NCBI GenBank assembly: GCA_965197555.1 | Contig: OZ240213.1 | Coordinates: forward strand, 868,001 to 932,000 | Origin: G965197555 sp965197555 | GTDB taxonomy: Bacteria > Chloroflexota > Dehalococcoidia > Lucifugimonadales > UBA3495 | Length of the DNA: 64,000 nt | Direction: 5' to 3' | Shown here: one piece after another, positions 40,969-50,908 of the stretch | Layout: every line of letters starts with the position of its first letter | Position numbering within the stretch: the stretch's first letter is position 1 | Program-made: the position numbers and the translations under genes | Notes under the pieces: model-generated | Told to the model about the DNA's origin: nothing | The model's database searches: none | Seen by the model: only the letters and a program-made list of their open reading frames with translations

Positions 40969-43900
40969 ATGGAAAACCCGTTCTTTGACCGGCCCATAAT
41001 CAACTCGCCATACAAATATCCCTCTCAACACTGGGAGTTGGACGAAGGAGGCCAACCGACTCAACGAATCATAGAAAGCCGGAGAGGGGCCGAATTCGTA
41101 ACCCCAATCCCCAAGCCCAGGCAGAGGGGAAGGGCCAGGGGCGGACAGCAACAATTTGTCATTGACGAAGGATTGGGCCTCTCCACCCAGGAACAGCAGT
41201 ACGACGTTACTGCGGCGGTGAACGAGATTCGGCGGCATGTTGACCAGTGGAGGACTGTTCCCGGTCCCAACAACTGGGGCGTTACGCCGGAGACGGCCCG
41301 GCTGCTCCTGCATTGGCGACAGCACAACTTCAGCAATTATCGTCCGTTCTTCTGTCAAGTCGAGGCTGTAGAAACTCTCATCTGGCTTACGGAGGTTGCC
41401 CCCAAGCTGAGTGCGGCAGACAGGAGGGTCCTGGACCGGTTGGCCGACGTCAATAACGAAGCCAACCCGGAATTGCTTCGGACTGCCTTGAAACTGGCCA
41501 CCGGCGCCGGCAAAACCACCGTGATGGCCATGATTATCGCCTGGCAGACCATCAACGCCGTCCGCCATCCCAACAGCCGGAGATTTACTCGCGGGTTCCT
41601 GGTGGTGACCCCCGGATTGACCATCAAGGACCGCCTTCGGGTCCTCCAGCCCAATGACCCGGACAGCTACTACGCCAGCCGTGAACTTGTGCCAGGCGAA
41701 ATGTTGGAGGACCTACAGCGGGCCAAAATCGTCATCACCAACTACCATGCCTTGCGGTTGCGTGAACGCCTTGAAGTCTCCAGCGGGGGGCGTGCACTGC
41801 TGCAAGGACCGGGACAGCCCCTGGAAACGCTGGAAACCGAAGGGCAGATGGTCCAGCGGGTCATGCCGGAACTCATGGGCATGAAAAACGTAATGGCGTT
41901 GAACGACGAGGGACACCATTGCTATCGCCGCAAGCCTGGCAACGATGACGAAGGCCCGTTGACCAGGGAAGACCGGCAGGAAGCGGACAGGAACAACGAA
42001 GAGGCCCGGGTGTGGATTTCCGGCTTGGAGATTGTTAAGCGAAAGCTGGGCGTACGCCAGGTGGTGGACCTGTCGGCCACTCCTTTCTTCCTCCGCGGCT
42101 CCGGTTACGCCGAGGGGACCCTTTTCCCCTGGACTGTGAGCGATTTCTCCCTGATGGACGCCATTGAATGCGGCATCGTCAAGCTGCCCCGGGTCCCGGT
42201 GGCAGACAACATCCCCGGCGAACAGGTCCCGGTCTTCCGCAACTTGTGGGAGCATATCCGGGAAGCCATGCCCCGAGCTGGCCGGAACCGGTCCGGGAAC
42301 CTGGACCCCCTCGATTTGCCCACACCTTTGCTAACGGCCTTGGAAGCCCTCTACGGGCACTACAAGACTACCTATGAGCAGTGGCAGGATGGCGGAACTA
42401 CGGTGCCCCCCTGCTTCATTGTGGTCTGCAACAACACTTCAACTTCCAAGCTGGTTTATGACTACATTTCAGGATTTGAGCGGGAAAATGACGATGGCTC
42501 TACCTCTGTGCAAAACGGGCGGCTGCCGCTATTCCGCAACTTCGACGAATACGATAACCGCTTCCCGATACCCCGTACTTTGCTGATTGACAGCCAACAA
42601 CTGGAGTCCGGCGACAAGCTCAGCGATGATTTTCGCCGTGCCGCCGCCGCTCAAATCGAGCGATTCCGCTGGGAGCGGCAGGAACGTTCCGGCAATCGGG
42701 AGGAGGCGGAAAACATCACGGAGCAGGAACTGCTGCGGGAAGTGATGAACACCGTCGGCAAAGAAGGACGGCTGGGTGAGTCCATCCGTTGCGTCGTGTC
42801 GGTGTCCATGCTCACCGAGGGATGGGACGCCAACACCGTGACTCACGTATTGGGAGTACGGGCGTTCGGCACCCAACTCCTGTGCGAGCAGGTGGTCGGG
42901 CGGGCGCTGCGGCGCCAGTCCTACGATCTGAACGAAGAAAACAGGTTCAACGTCGAATACGCCGACGTGCTGGGCATACCCTTTGATTTCACAGCCCGGC
43001 CCGTGGTGGTCGGGCCGGGCAAGCCGCGTCAAACGGTGCATGTGAGGGCCATGCGTCCTGAGCGAGACCATCTGGAGTTAACCTTCCCCCGGGTTTCCGG
43101 CTACCGGGAAGACCCACCCAAGGAAGACCTGGTTGCCAACTTCACTGACGACTCCAGGCTGGACTTGACGCCGGACCTTGTTGGACCGACGCAGACCAGG
43201 AACGAGGGAATCATTGGCGAAGGCGTTGACCTGAACCTGGTCCACACCGGCGACCTCCGCACTTCCAGCCTGGTGCTGCACTTGACCAAGCGGCTACTGG
43301 AAACCAAGTGGCGGGACCCCAACCAAGACATCAAGATGCACCTGTTCGGCAAGCTGAGGAACGTGGTCAAACAGTGGCTGGACACCTGCCTGGTCTGCCG
43401 TGGGGGGACTTTTCCGGCGCAGCTAATGTACCAGTCATTGGCGGACATGGCCTGTAACCGCATCACCGCCGCCATCACCAGCAGCCAGGGTGAGCGGTCC
43501 ATCAAGGCGCTGCTGGACTCGTACAATCCCACCGGCTCAACGCGCCATGTTAACTTCACCACTTCCAGGACCGGCCTCTGGACGACTGACTCCCGGAAGT
43601 GCCACGTAAACCTGGCCGTGCTTGACAGCGATTGGGAAGCCGAGTTTTGCCGGGCAGTAGAGTCTCACCCCCTGGTGAAAGCCTACGTGAAGAACCACAA
43701 CCTGGGCCTGGAGGTCCCCTACCTGTATGGGTCAACTCCGCGCACTTATATCCCAGACTTCATCGTGCAGGTGGATGACGAGCAGGAAGACCCGCTGAAC
43801 CTCATCGTGGAAATCAAGGGCTACCGTGGCGAGGACGCCAGGGAAAAGAAGAACACGATGGAAGCCTACTGGCTGCCCGGAGTCAACACTCTGGGCCAGT

Positions 43901-44361
43901 ACGGCCGCTGGGCCTTCGCCGAGTTCACCGACGTATACGACATCGAATCCGGCTTCAACTCCCTACTTGCCGGTATAACCAACCAAAAGGAAATCGCTGC
44001 ACCAAATGAAGCCGCCAGTTGGCTATCCGACGCTGGCGGCGGTGAACCCCAGGTCGAGGACATCTCACGGCGCAGAAGCGAGGAGTATGCGGATTTTCTT
44101 GTAGAGCAGCATCGGAGCCAAGGCGAGCGCATGATGAAGTTCCAGGAATTCGAGCGTGGACTGGGCGAAAGCCAGCGGAACTTGAGCCAACGGGAACGTT
44201 ATCTTTTGTTCCTGGAACACGAGAGACACCTCAGTGAAGAAGGACGAGAACGCTACCTCCGTGTTCTGGAGCATGAACGCCAGCACATGGAGCGGCATAG
44301 CCCCGGCTCTTCAACTTCCAGCGGTCCTGATCCTCAACCCGATACCAATGATACTAACTGA
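40969..44361 (+). CDS. Type III-like restriction enzyme Res subunit (SF2 helicase-nuclease)
   Basis: A 1130-residue protein of the BPTD_3080-type Res family. The SF2 motor has Walker A ATGAGKTT near 180, motif II as LNDEGHHCYR near 310 and motif III VDLSATPFF near 366; motif VI is in EQVVGRALRRQSYD. A PD-(D/E)xK nuclease follows: IPDFIVQVDDE near 927 and LIVEIKGYRG near 946. The last 100 residues are a charged coiled coil. It would translocate and cut DNA lacking the modification made by the neighbouring Mod. It starts 53 bp after the ImmA gene, and its end overlaps the PIN gene by 14 bp. Confidence 0.88.
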   Translation: MENPFFDRPIINSPYKYPSQHWELDEGGQPTQRIIESRRGAEFVTPIPKPRQRGRARGGQQQFVIDEGLGLSTQEQQYDVTAAVNEIRRHVDQWRTVPGPNNWGVTPETARLLLHWRQHNFSNYRPFFCQVEAVETLIWLTEVAPKLSAADRRVLDRLADVNNEANPELLRTALKLATGAGKTTVMAMIIAWQTINAVRHPNSRRFTRGFLVVTPGLTIKDRLRVLQPNDPDSYYASRELVPGEMLEDLQRAKIVITNYHALRLRERLEVSSGGRALLQGPGQPLETLETEGQMVQRVMPELMGMKNVMALNDEGHHCYRRKPGNDDEGPLTREDRQEADRNNEEARVWISGLEIVKRKLGVRQVVDLSATPFFLRGSGYAEGTLFPWTVSDFSLMDAIECGIVKLPRVPVADNIPGEQVPVFRNLWEHIREAMPRAGRNRSGNLDPLDLPTPLLTALEALYGHYKTTYEQWQDGGTTVPPCFIVVCNNTSTSKLVYDYISGFERENDDGSTSVQNGRLPLFRNFDEYDNRFPIPRTLLIDSQQLESGDKLSDDFRRAAAAQIERFRWERQERSGNREEAENITEQELLREVMNTVGKEGRLGESIRCVVSVSMLTEGWDANTVTHVLGVRAFGTQLLCEQVVGRALRRQSYDLNEENRFNVEYADVLGIPFDFTARPVVVGPGKPRQTVHVRAMRPERDHLELTFPRVSGYREDPPKEDLVANFTDDSRLDLTPDLVGPTQTRNEGIIGEGVDLNLVHTGDLRTSSLVLHLTKRLLETKWRDPNQDIKMHLFGKLRNVVKQWLDTCLVCRGGTFPAQLMYQSLADMACNRITAAITSSQGERSIKALLDSYNPTGSTRHVNFTTSRTGLWTTDSRKCHVNLAVLDSDWEAEFCRAVESHPLVKAYVKNHNLGLEVPYLYGSTPRTYIPDFIVQVDDEQEDPLNLIVEIKGYRGEDAREKKNTMEAYWLPGVNTLGQYGRWAFAEFTDVYDIESGFNSLLAGITNQKEIAAPNEAASWLSDAGGGEPQVEDISRRRSEEYADFLVEQHRSQGERMMKFQEFERGLGESQRNLSQRERYLLFLEHERHLSEEGRERYLRVLEHERQHMERHSPGSSTSSGPDPQPDTNDTN

Positions 44362-44764
44362 TACCGGGCCTTTGGTTGCCCTGATAAACCCCAATGATTC
44401 CTACCGAGCAGTTTGTCTTGAAGCGATGCAGTTCCTGGGAACGGAAGAGATGCTCACTACTTGGCCGTGTTTCACCGAGGCCATGCACTTCCTGGGAAGT
44501 GGCGGCGGGCATCGGCTACAGGATAATCTTTGGGATATGCGCCGGGACGGAAGGCTGGAAATACATTCAACGACAGAATCAGAAGCCGACCGGATGGCCG
44601 AATTGATGCTGAGGTACCAGGACACGCCGATGGACTTGGCCGACTCGTCATTGATCGCATTAGCGGAGAGTCGTTCCATTCGCCGCGTGTTTACTCTCGA
44701 TGAAGAATTTTACATCTACCGTCTGGTCGATGGGACTGCGCTGGAAGTTGTACCATTGCGTTGA
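44348..44764 (+). CDS. PIN-domain ribonuclease-like protein
   Basis: A 138-residue PIN-domain protein. Acidic active-site residues lie in MILTDTGPLVALI, CFTEAMHFLG, DTPMDLADSSLIALAE and VFTLDEEFYIY. The start at 44348 lies inside the end of the Res gene (14-bp overlap), so translation is probably coupled. VapC toxins normally have a VapB antitoxin just upstream; none is here. It may be a restriction-associated RNase or nuclease, or an orphan toxin. The Mod gene follows with a strong ribosome site. Confidence 0.8.
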   Translation: MILTDTGPLVALINPNDSYRAVCLEAMQFLGTEEMLTTWPCFTEAMHFLGSGGGHRLQDNLWDMRRDGRLEIHSTTESEADRMAELMLRYQDTPMDLADSSLIALAESRSIRRVFTLDEEFYIYRLVDGTALEVVPLR

Positions 44765-44791
44765 CGCTGATCCCTATAGGAGGAAACCAAT

Positions 44792-45784
44792 ATGCCCAGA
44801 GCCAGAAGAACCCGCACCACCGCCGGCAAGTCCGTGGAGGCCCTGCGCCATGAGCAGGATACCCGCACCAACATTCCCACCGCCGAGTACCAGTCCCTGG
44901 TGCGTGAGGAACAGGAAGCGCCCCTACGCGCAGCCTACCAGCGGCGCAACCGCGACCTGGACCCGCAACTGGTCTGGCGGGGCAAGGACGAGCAGGACCT
45001 GGACGAACTGGTGGTCAACGTGCCGCCCCTGTATATCCAGGAGAAGGTGCATCCCAAGGCCCTCATCGCCGACCTGGTGCGCCAGTCGAAGGAGAGCCGG
45101 GAACCGGCGGAGCGGCAGATAGATATGTTCGCCGACTTCAACGGATTGCCTGAGGGCGCCGACCGCACCGAGTTCTACCAGCACGATGGCTATTGGCAGA
45201 ACCGCATGGTCCTCGGCGACAGCCTCCAGGTGATGGCGTCCCTGTCCGAGCGGGAGGGATTGCAAGGCAAGGTGCAGTGCATCTACATCGACCCTCCCTA
45301 CGGCATCCGGTTCAACTCCAACTTCCAGTGGTCTACTACCAGCCACGATGTTAAGGACGGCAACAAGGCACACATCACCCGCGAGCCGGAGCAGGTCAAG
45401 GCCTTCCGAGACACCTGGCGCGACGGCATACACTCCTACCTGACTTACCTGCGTGACCGCCTCACCGTGGCTCGTGACCTCCTGTCCGACTCCGGCTCCA
45501 TCTTCGTGCAGATCGGCGACGAAAATGTCCACCGTGTGCGGGCGATTATGGACGAGGTTTTCGGGGAGGGTAACTTTGTTTCACTGATTGATTACACCAA
45601 GACCACAGGATTTTCTGGACAGTTTTTATCCTCAGTTTCAGATTACATCGTTTGGTATGGAAAGAATGTCGAGAGACTAAAGTACAGGGCCTTGTACGAC
45701 GAAAAGCAGGCTGGTGAAGAAGGAGCCACAAAGTACAGGGAAATAAAGAATATACGTTCTACTTTTGACCTCCCCTCAGTCTGA
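44792..45784 (+). CDS. Type III Mod DNA methyltransferase, N-terminal part (frameshifted)
   Basis: 330 residues with the target-adenine motif IDPPYGIRF near 166 and SDSGSIFVQIGDENVHRVRAI, typical of beta-class N6-adenine methyltransferases in which DPPY precedes the SAM motif. AGGAGG precedes the ATG. The frame ends at 45784 with STFDLPSV, while the downstream +1 frame continues smoothly (LTSPQSDQHFQYRDQSW). Removing one T from TTTT at 45764-45767 restores a single protein of about 920 residues. As it stands the SAM-binding half is separated, so the product is probably inactive. Confidence 0.85.
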   Translation: MPRARRTRTTAGKSVEALRHEQDTRTNIPTAEYQSLVREEQEAPLRAAYQRRNRDLDPQLVWRGKDEQDLDELVVNVPPLYIQEKVHPKALIADLVRQSKESREPAERQIDMFADFNGLPEGADRTEFYQHDGYWQNRMVLGDSLQVMASLSEREGLQGKVQCIYIDPPYGIRFNSNFQWSTTSHDVKDGNKAHITREPEQVKAFRDTWRDGIHSYLTYLRDRLTVARDLLSDSGSIFVQIGDENVHRVRAIMDEVFGEGNFVSLIDYTKTTGFSGQFLSSVSDYIVWYGKNVERLKYRALYDEKQAGEEGATKYREIKNIRSTFDLPSV

Positions 45785-47546
45785 CCAACATTTCCAGTAT
45801 AGAGACCAGAGTTGGTATCCACCGGGTGGCCTACACTGGAAGACGACTATCCAAGGAATGGAAAGATTAAACAAAGCCTCACGGGTCATACAAGAGGGAA
45901 GGTCGGTACGCTATCTGAGGTTTATAGATGATTTTGCCGCAGTACCCCGAATAAACGTATGGTTAGACATTGGTGGAGTCCAAAGTAGAACCGACCCAAA
46001 GGTCTATGTGGTCCAAACAGCTAACGAAGCCATCAAACGCTGCATCCTGATGGCCACCGACCCCGGCGACCTGGTGCTGGACCCCACCTGCGGCTCCGGC
46101 ACCACCGCCTACGTGGCCGAGCAGTGGGGTCGGCGGTGGATCACCATCGACACCTCCCGGGTCGCCTTGGCCCTGGCCCGCGCCCGCATCATGGGCGCCC
46201 GCTATCCCTACTACATCCTAGCCGACAGCAAGGAAGGGCAACTGAAGGAAGCCGAACTTTCCCGCCGCGCTCCCTCAGAAATGCCCACCTACGGCAACGT
46301 GCGGCAGGGCTTCGTCTACGAGCGGGTGCCCCACATCACCCTGCGGGACATAGCCAACAACGCCGAGATAGACGTCATCTACGAGAAGTACCAGGAAAAG
46401 CTGGAGCCGCTCCGGAAGGAGCTTAACCAGGCCCTGAAAACCGCCTGGGTGGAATGGGAGATTCCCCGGGATGCCGAGGAGTCCTGGTCAAAGAAGGCGC
46501 AAACCCTTCATCAGGAATGGTGGGAATTGCGCATCGCCCGTCAGAAGGAGATAGACGCCTCCATCGCGGCGCGGGCCGACTACGAATACCTGTACGACAA
46601 GCCCTACGAGGACCGCAGCAGGGTGCGCGTCGCCGGCCCATTCACCGTGGAGAGCATCTCACCCCACCGGGTGCTGGGCGTGGACGAGAACGGCGACGTT
46701 ATCGATGGCATCGCCGAACCCAAGAACGGCTACGGCGTGGGGTACGACTTCGGCCAGGTCATCCTGGAAAACCTGAAACGCTCCGGCGTCCAGCAGGCCC
46801 ACCGGGAGGACCGGATAACTTTCACCTCCCTCAATGCCCAGCCTGGCCGATTCGTCTGTGCTGAAGGGCGGTACATAGAGGGGGGCAGCGTTGACGAGGA
46901 GGATGACACTGTGGCGTCCGGCCCGGAGAAGCGGGCGGGAATCTTCATCGGCCCGGAGTTCGGCACCGTCTCCCGCCCCGACTTGGTGGAGGCGGCGCGG
47001 GAGGCGGCCGAGTGCGGGTTCGACGTGCTGATAGCCTGCGCCTTCAACTACGAAGCCCACACGACCGAGTTCGAGAGCCTGGGGCGCATCCCGGTGCTCA
47101 AGGCCCGCATGAACGCCGATCTGCACATGGCTGGCGAGTTGAAGAACACGGGCAACGGCAACCTGTTCGTCATCTTCGGAGAGCCGGACATCGACGTGCT
47201 GGACGCCGGAGACGGTCAAGTCCAGGTGCGGGTAAACGGCGTGGACGTGTTCCACCCCAACACCGGCGAGGTGCGCAGCGACGGGCCGGAGGGCATCGCC
47301 TGCTGGTTCATCGACACCGACTATAACCAGGAGAGCTTCTTCGTCCGCCACGCCTATTTCTTGGGCGCCGGCGACCCCTACAAGTCGCTGAAGACCACGC
47401 TTCGCGCCGAGATCGACGAGGACGCCTGGGCCACGCTACACAGCGCCACGTCTCGGCCTTTCCCGCGCCCGGAGTCGGGGCGGATAGCGGTGAAAGTCAT
47501 CAACCATTTGGGGGACGAGGTCATGAAGGTTTTTCGGGTGGGGTGA
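45765..47546 (+). CDS. Type III Mod DNA methyltransferase, C-terminal part
   Basis: 593 residues continuing the Mod protein. SAM motif I is VLDPTCGSGTTAYVAEQWGR near 105, followed by ITIDTSRVALALARARI. The remainder holds the target-recognition and helical regions (YEKYQEKLEPLRKELNQAL) and a C-terminal domain with FDVLIACAFNYEAH. The start given is the first in-frame codon after the break; a real separate start is unlikely because no ribosome site is visible. Together with the upstream part it would methylate adenine and protect against the Res nuclease. Confidence 0.82.
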   Translation: MTSPQSDQHFQYRDQSWYPPGGLHWKTTIQGMERLNKASRVIQEGRSVRYLRFIDDFAAVPRINVWLDIGGVQSRTDPKVYVVQTANEAIKRCILMATDPGDLVLDPTCGSGTTAYVAEQWGRRWITIDTSRVALALARARIMGARYPYYILADSKEGQLKEAELSRRAPSEMPTYGNVRQGFVYERVPHITLRDIANNAEIDVIYEKYQEKLEPLRKELNQALKTAWVEWEIPRDAEESWSKKAQTLHQEWWELRIARQKEIDASIAARADYEYLYDKPYEDRSRVRVAGPFTVESISPHRVLGVDENGDVIDGIAEPKNGYGVGYDFGQVILENLKRSGVQQAHREDRITFTSLNAQPGRFVCAEGRYIEGGSVDEEDDTVASGPEKRAGIFIGPEFGTVSRPDLVEAAREAAECGFDVLIACAFNYEAHTTEFESLGRIPVLKARMNADLHMAGELKNTGNGNLFVIFGEPDIDVLDAGDGQVQVRVNGVDVFHPNTGEVRSDGPEGIACWFIDTDYNQESFFVRHAYFLGAGDPYKSLKTTLRAEIDEDAWATLHSATSRPFPRPESGRIAVKVINHLGDEVMKVFRVG

Positions 47547-47615
47547 TAATAGGCTTGCCCGTACCGGCTCACTCAGGGTTGGTGAAGGGAGACGTTATTA
47601 CTGAGACGAGGAAAT

Positions 47616-48524
47616 TTGGGTATTGTGATGGAATTCCATGATGAAGTGGGAGGCCTGGTGGGACCTCCGGTAGAAGTAACCGAGGAAATGCTTGAGGCTT
47701 GCCGAACAGACGACCAATTCGGATCTTTGGTGTACGAGCTTTACAAAGAAGCCGGAGGCTTGGTGTGTATTAGTAGTGCCGTACATTTCGGTGATACTGC
47801 GGATGCAATCAAATTAAATCGGAATCAGGCCATTTGTGCCGGATTGTTGGTTCGTATAACCAAGTACATGGTTTCGGCGGTCAAGTTGTCAGCGGACACT
47901 GAGCACGGTGAAACAGTTCAAGCATTGAACAGGTGCATCATCGAATCCGCGGTCAATCTGCGGTACTTGTTGCTCAAAGACGATGATGAAGTCTACGACA
48001 AATTCGTTAAGAACGGTCTTGTAGCAGAACGCGAGCTCTACGACACGATTCAGGAAAATGTAACGGCCAGGGGCGGAGAACAACTGACAATCGAACAGGG
48101 TATGCTCAATTCGATAAAGGACACGTGCGATCAGTCGGGTCTAACAGTCGAGGAAATTAACCCGAAAGCCGGAAGGTGGGGCGGTAGTTTCCGGGATAAA
48201 CTTACGGCCCTCGGGTATGACTGGCCAGCATACACAGTATTAGAAAGAATACCTTCACACGCGATTCATGGGGACTGGGTCGATCTGGTCAAAAACCATC
48301 TCCTGCCCAAGGGCGATGGGTTTGAACCCAATTACGACCGACTCACTACTGATGGTGAACTTCTCAGCCCGGTTGGCATCTTCGTCGTCGAAGCAGCTCG
48401 GGCCTACTTGGACAAGTACTTTGACCTGCCTGATGCGGAACCACTACACCAGCGATTAGAGAGCGTGCAAGAAAGATTATTGAGAGTCGAATCTGCCCGT
48501 CAAGATTGGCAGATGGTGGATTAG
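47616..48524 (+). CDS. DUF5677-like protein of unknown function
   Basis: A 302-residue, mostly helical soluble protein. The pattern NRNQAICAGLLVRITKYMVS, LNRCIIESAVNLRYLL and IPSHAIHGDWVDLVKNHLL resembles DUF5677/DUF6988-type proteins seen near restriction genes, with a conserved Arg..Glu and a His pair (SHAIHG). No catalytic role is established. The frame opens with TTG at 47616; an ATG at 47628 is possible. It sits between Mod and the helicase on the same strand. Function unknown. Confidence 0.6.
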   Translation: MGIVMEFHDEVGGLVGPPVEVTEEMLEACRTDDQFGSLVYELYKEAGGLVCISSAVHFGDTADAIKLNRNQAICAGLLVRITKYMVSAVKLSADTEHGETVQALNRCIIESAVNLRYLLLKDDDEVYDKFVKNGLVAERELYDTIQENVTARGGEQLTIEQGMLNSIKDTCDQSGLTVEEINPKAGRWGGSFRDKLTALGYDWPAYTVLERIPSHAIHGDWVDLVKNHLLPKGDGFEPNYDRLTTDGELLSPVGIFVVEAARAYLDKYFDLPDAEPLHQRLESVQERLLRVESARQDWQMVD

Positions 48525-48552
48525 AAGTAGCGGAACTCGACAAGAGTCACAA

Positions 48553-50470
48553 ATGCAATTCCGCATAGCCGACACCTTCACTTCCAGCTTGGGGAGGCTT
48601 ACTAACGAGCATCAAAAGGCGGCCAAGACCGCCGCCTTTGACTTGCAGACTAACCTTGCGCACCCTGGCCTCGGCTTGCACCGTCTAACCGGCGCGAGCG
48701 ATCCGAATTTCTGGTCGGCCCGGGTAAACCTGGACCTGCGCATCATCCTGCACCGGGCCGGGGAGAATGTTGTTCTCTGCTACGTGGGCAGCCACGACGA
48801 CGCCTACCGGTGGGCCGAGCGCAGGAAGCTGGAGACCCATCCTGCCACCGGCGCGGCCCAATTGGTGGAGCTACGGGAAGTCGTGCAGGAAATTGCCGTA
48901 CCGGTATACGTGGAGGCCAAGGTCCAGGCGCCGCTCAAGCCGCTCCTCTTCACTCATCTGCCCGACGACCAACTGCTGGGTTATGGGGTTCCAGTGGAAT
49001 GGCTGGAAGACGTTAAAGCCTCCGATGAAGACAGCGTGCTGGACCTCGCCGACCACCTGCCGTCGGAGGCGGCGGAGGCACTACTGGAACTGGCCGTTGG
49101 CAAGACGCCGCAGCCCTCCCTTCCCGCACCTTCCGGGGCCGACCCCTTCAGTCACCCCGACGCCCTGCGCCGTTTCCGAGTCATGCGTAACGTGGAAGAA
49201 CTGGCGGAGGCGCTGGAGTATCCCTGGGAGAAGTGGACCATCTTCCTCCATCCGGCCCAACTTAGCCTGGTGGAACGGAACTACAACGGCCCCGCCCGGG
49301 TTTCCGGCTCCGCCGGCACTGGCAAGACCGTCGTTGCCCTCCACCGAGCGGCATTTCTCGCCAAGTCCACCCCCGGTTCGCGGGTCCTGCTTACTACCTT
49401 CTCCGATGCGCTGGCGAACCTGTTGACGACCAAGCTGCAACTGCTGGTCCACCAGGCTCCGCAGCCCGAGGGCAGTATCTCAGTTGATTCTCTGGATACC
49501 GTGGCCCTCCGCCTGTATGAAACCGAGTTGGGTCCCGTGCAATTGGCCCCACAGGAGACCATCGGGGCCCTTGTGAACGAGGCCGCCGCAGCGACAGGAA
49601 CCAACTTCTCCCCGAACTTTCTATTGACGGAATGGGACAGGGTGGTGGACGCCTGGCAGTTGAACTCCTGGGAAGCCTATCGGGACATAACCCGTATCGG
49701 CCGCTACCGCCGGTTATCAGAGACGCAACGGAAGTCCCTTTGGCCGACCTTCGATCACGTCAGGTCAGGCTTAAGAGAACAGGGACTGACAACTAGGGCC
49801 GAGATGTTTGGCCAGTTGACCCGGGAACTTATACGACAGGAACGACCGCCCTTTGACTACATTGTTGTCGACGAAGCCCAAGATGTGAGTGTCGCTCAAT
49901 TGAGGTTTCTTGCCGCATTGGCCGGAAGCCGACCCAACGGGCTCTTCTTCGCGGGTGACCTCGGCCAGCGTATCTTCCAGCAGCCCTTCTCTTGGAAGGA
50001 ACTTGGCGTTGATATTCGTGGACGCTCCCAGACGCTGCGCATAAACTACCGCACTTCCCACCAAATCAGGACTCATGCCGACCGCCTGTTGGACCCGGAG
50101 ATTTCCGACGTTGACGGCCACCATGAGGAACGGAATGGCACGGTCTCCGTCTTCAACGGTCCAACGCCTACTATCAAAGTGTTTGGTGACGAGGATGCCG
50201 AGTGCGCTGCCGTGAAGGAGTGTTTGACTGCCAGAATCTCCGAGGGCCTGCAACCCGGCGAGATTGGCGTGTTTGTCCGCTCGTTGGACCAGATTGGCCG
50301 GGCAGTGCAGGCAGTCAAACTCTCGGCCATACCGTGTGCGGTGCTCGACGATGAGATGGAAGCCACTGAGGACCGTTTGGCAATTGGCACCATGCACCTG
50401 GCCAAGGGCCTGGAGTTCCGCGCCGTTGTGATAATGGCCTGTGACTCGGAAGTAATTCCTCTCCAATCCC
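48553..50470 (+). CDS. RelE-like/UvrD-type helicase fusion, truncated at its C-terminus
   Basis: The N-terminal 90 residues resemble RelE/ParE-type folds (PNFWSARVNLDLRIILHRAG, NVVLCYVGSHDDAYRWAERR). A linker leads to a superfamily-1 helicase with Walker A GSAGTGKTVVALHRA near 252, motif II IVVDEAQDVS near 438, motif III FFAGDLGQRIFQ, motif IV-like INYRTSHQIRTHADRL and motif V GTMHLAKGLEFRAVVI. The normal continuation with the final helicase motif (ACTRA) is missing: after SEVIPLQ at about 50468 the frame runs into antisense of another gene and ends in a Pro-rich tail at 50583. It is broken by rearrangement or misassembly. Confidence 0.8.
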
Positions 50471-50908
50471 CAGGGTCCGGCCGCCGGGCAGGGTCATGGC
50501 GGCGTCCAGGGCCGCGCCGCGGTACCACCGGAACCCCGGCGGTCCCTCCGCCCCCGCCACCGCCGACGCCAGCCGGTAGATGACCGCCACCCCGTCCAGC
50601 CTCGCCAACAGCAGCCGCTGCCAGCGGCCGGACACCGGACGGGTGCGCAGCAGGCGGTCCACGCCGATGCCGTCCTCCACGGCCAAATGGCGCATTCCCT
50701 GGCCGGTAAGTCGCCAGCGGCGGGAGGACGGGATATGGGGAGCGGCGTGGGAAATGAACTCCGCCAGGCCCTCTCGTCTCAGGCTGCTCAAGGCCAGGTG
50801 GGACGCCTCTTCGTACATTCCCGCGACGGCGGCCAGTTCCAGCCGGTCCAGGAAGGGCATGGCCGCCAGCCAACGCAGCGCCAACAGGTCCCTCTCCAGA
50901 GCTCTCAT
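50465..50908 (-). pseudogene. Replication-relaxation-like protein, 3' truncated
   Basis: About 148 genuine residues: RALERDLLALRWLAAMPFLD and LRREGLAEFISHAAPHIPSS suggest a winged helix-turn-helix of the replication-relaxation family found in conjugative elements. GFRWYRGAALDAAMTLPGGR then leads to the break at about 50465. The open frame continues to 50315 antisense to the helicase, which is not real coding. The ATG overlaps the stop of the upstream ATPase gene, so they form one operon. The missing part usually carries a nuclease-like domain. Confidence 0.55.

Noticed and set aside
36456..44361. Qat or other QueC-containing defence system
   Set aside because: Qat needs an ATPase and a TatD nuclease. 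Here the QueC-like gene pairs with TGT-like and CD-NTase genes, which fits type IV CBASS.
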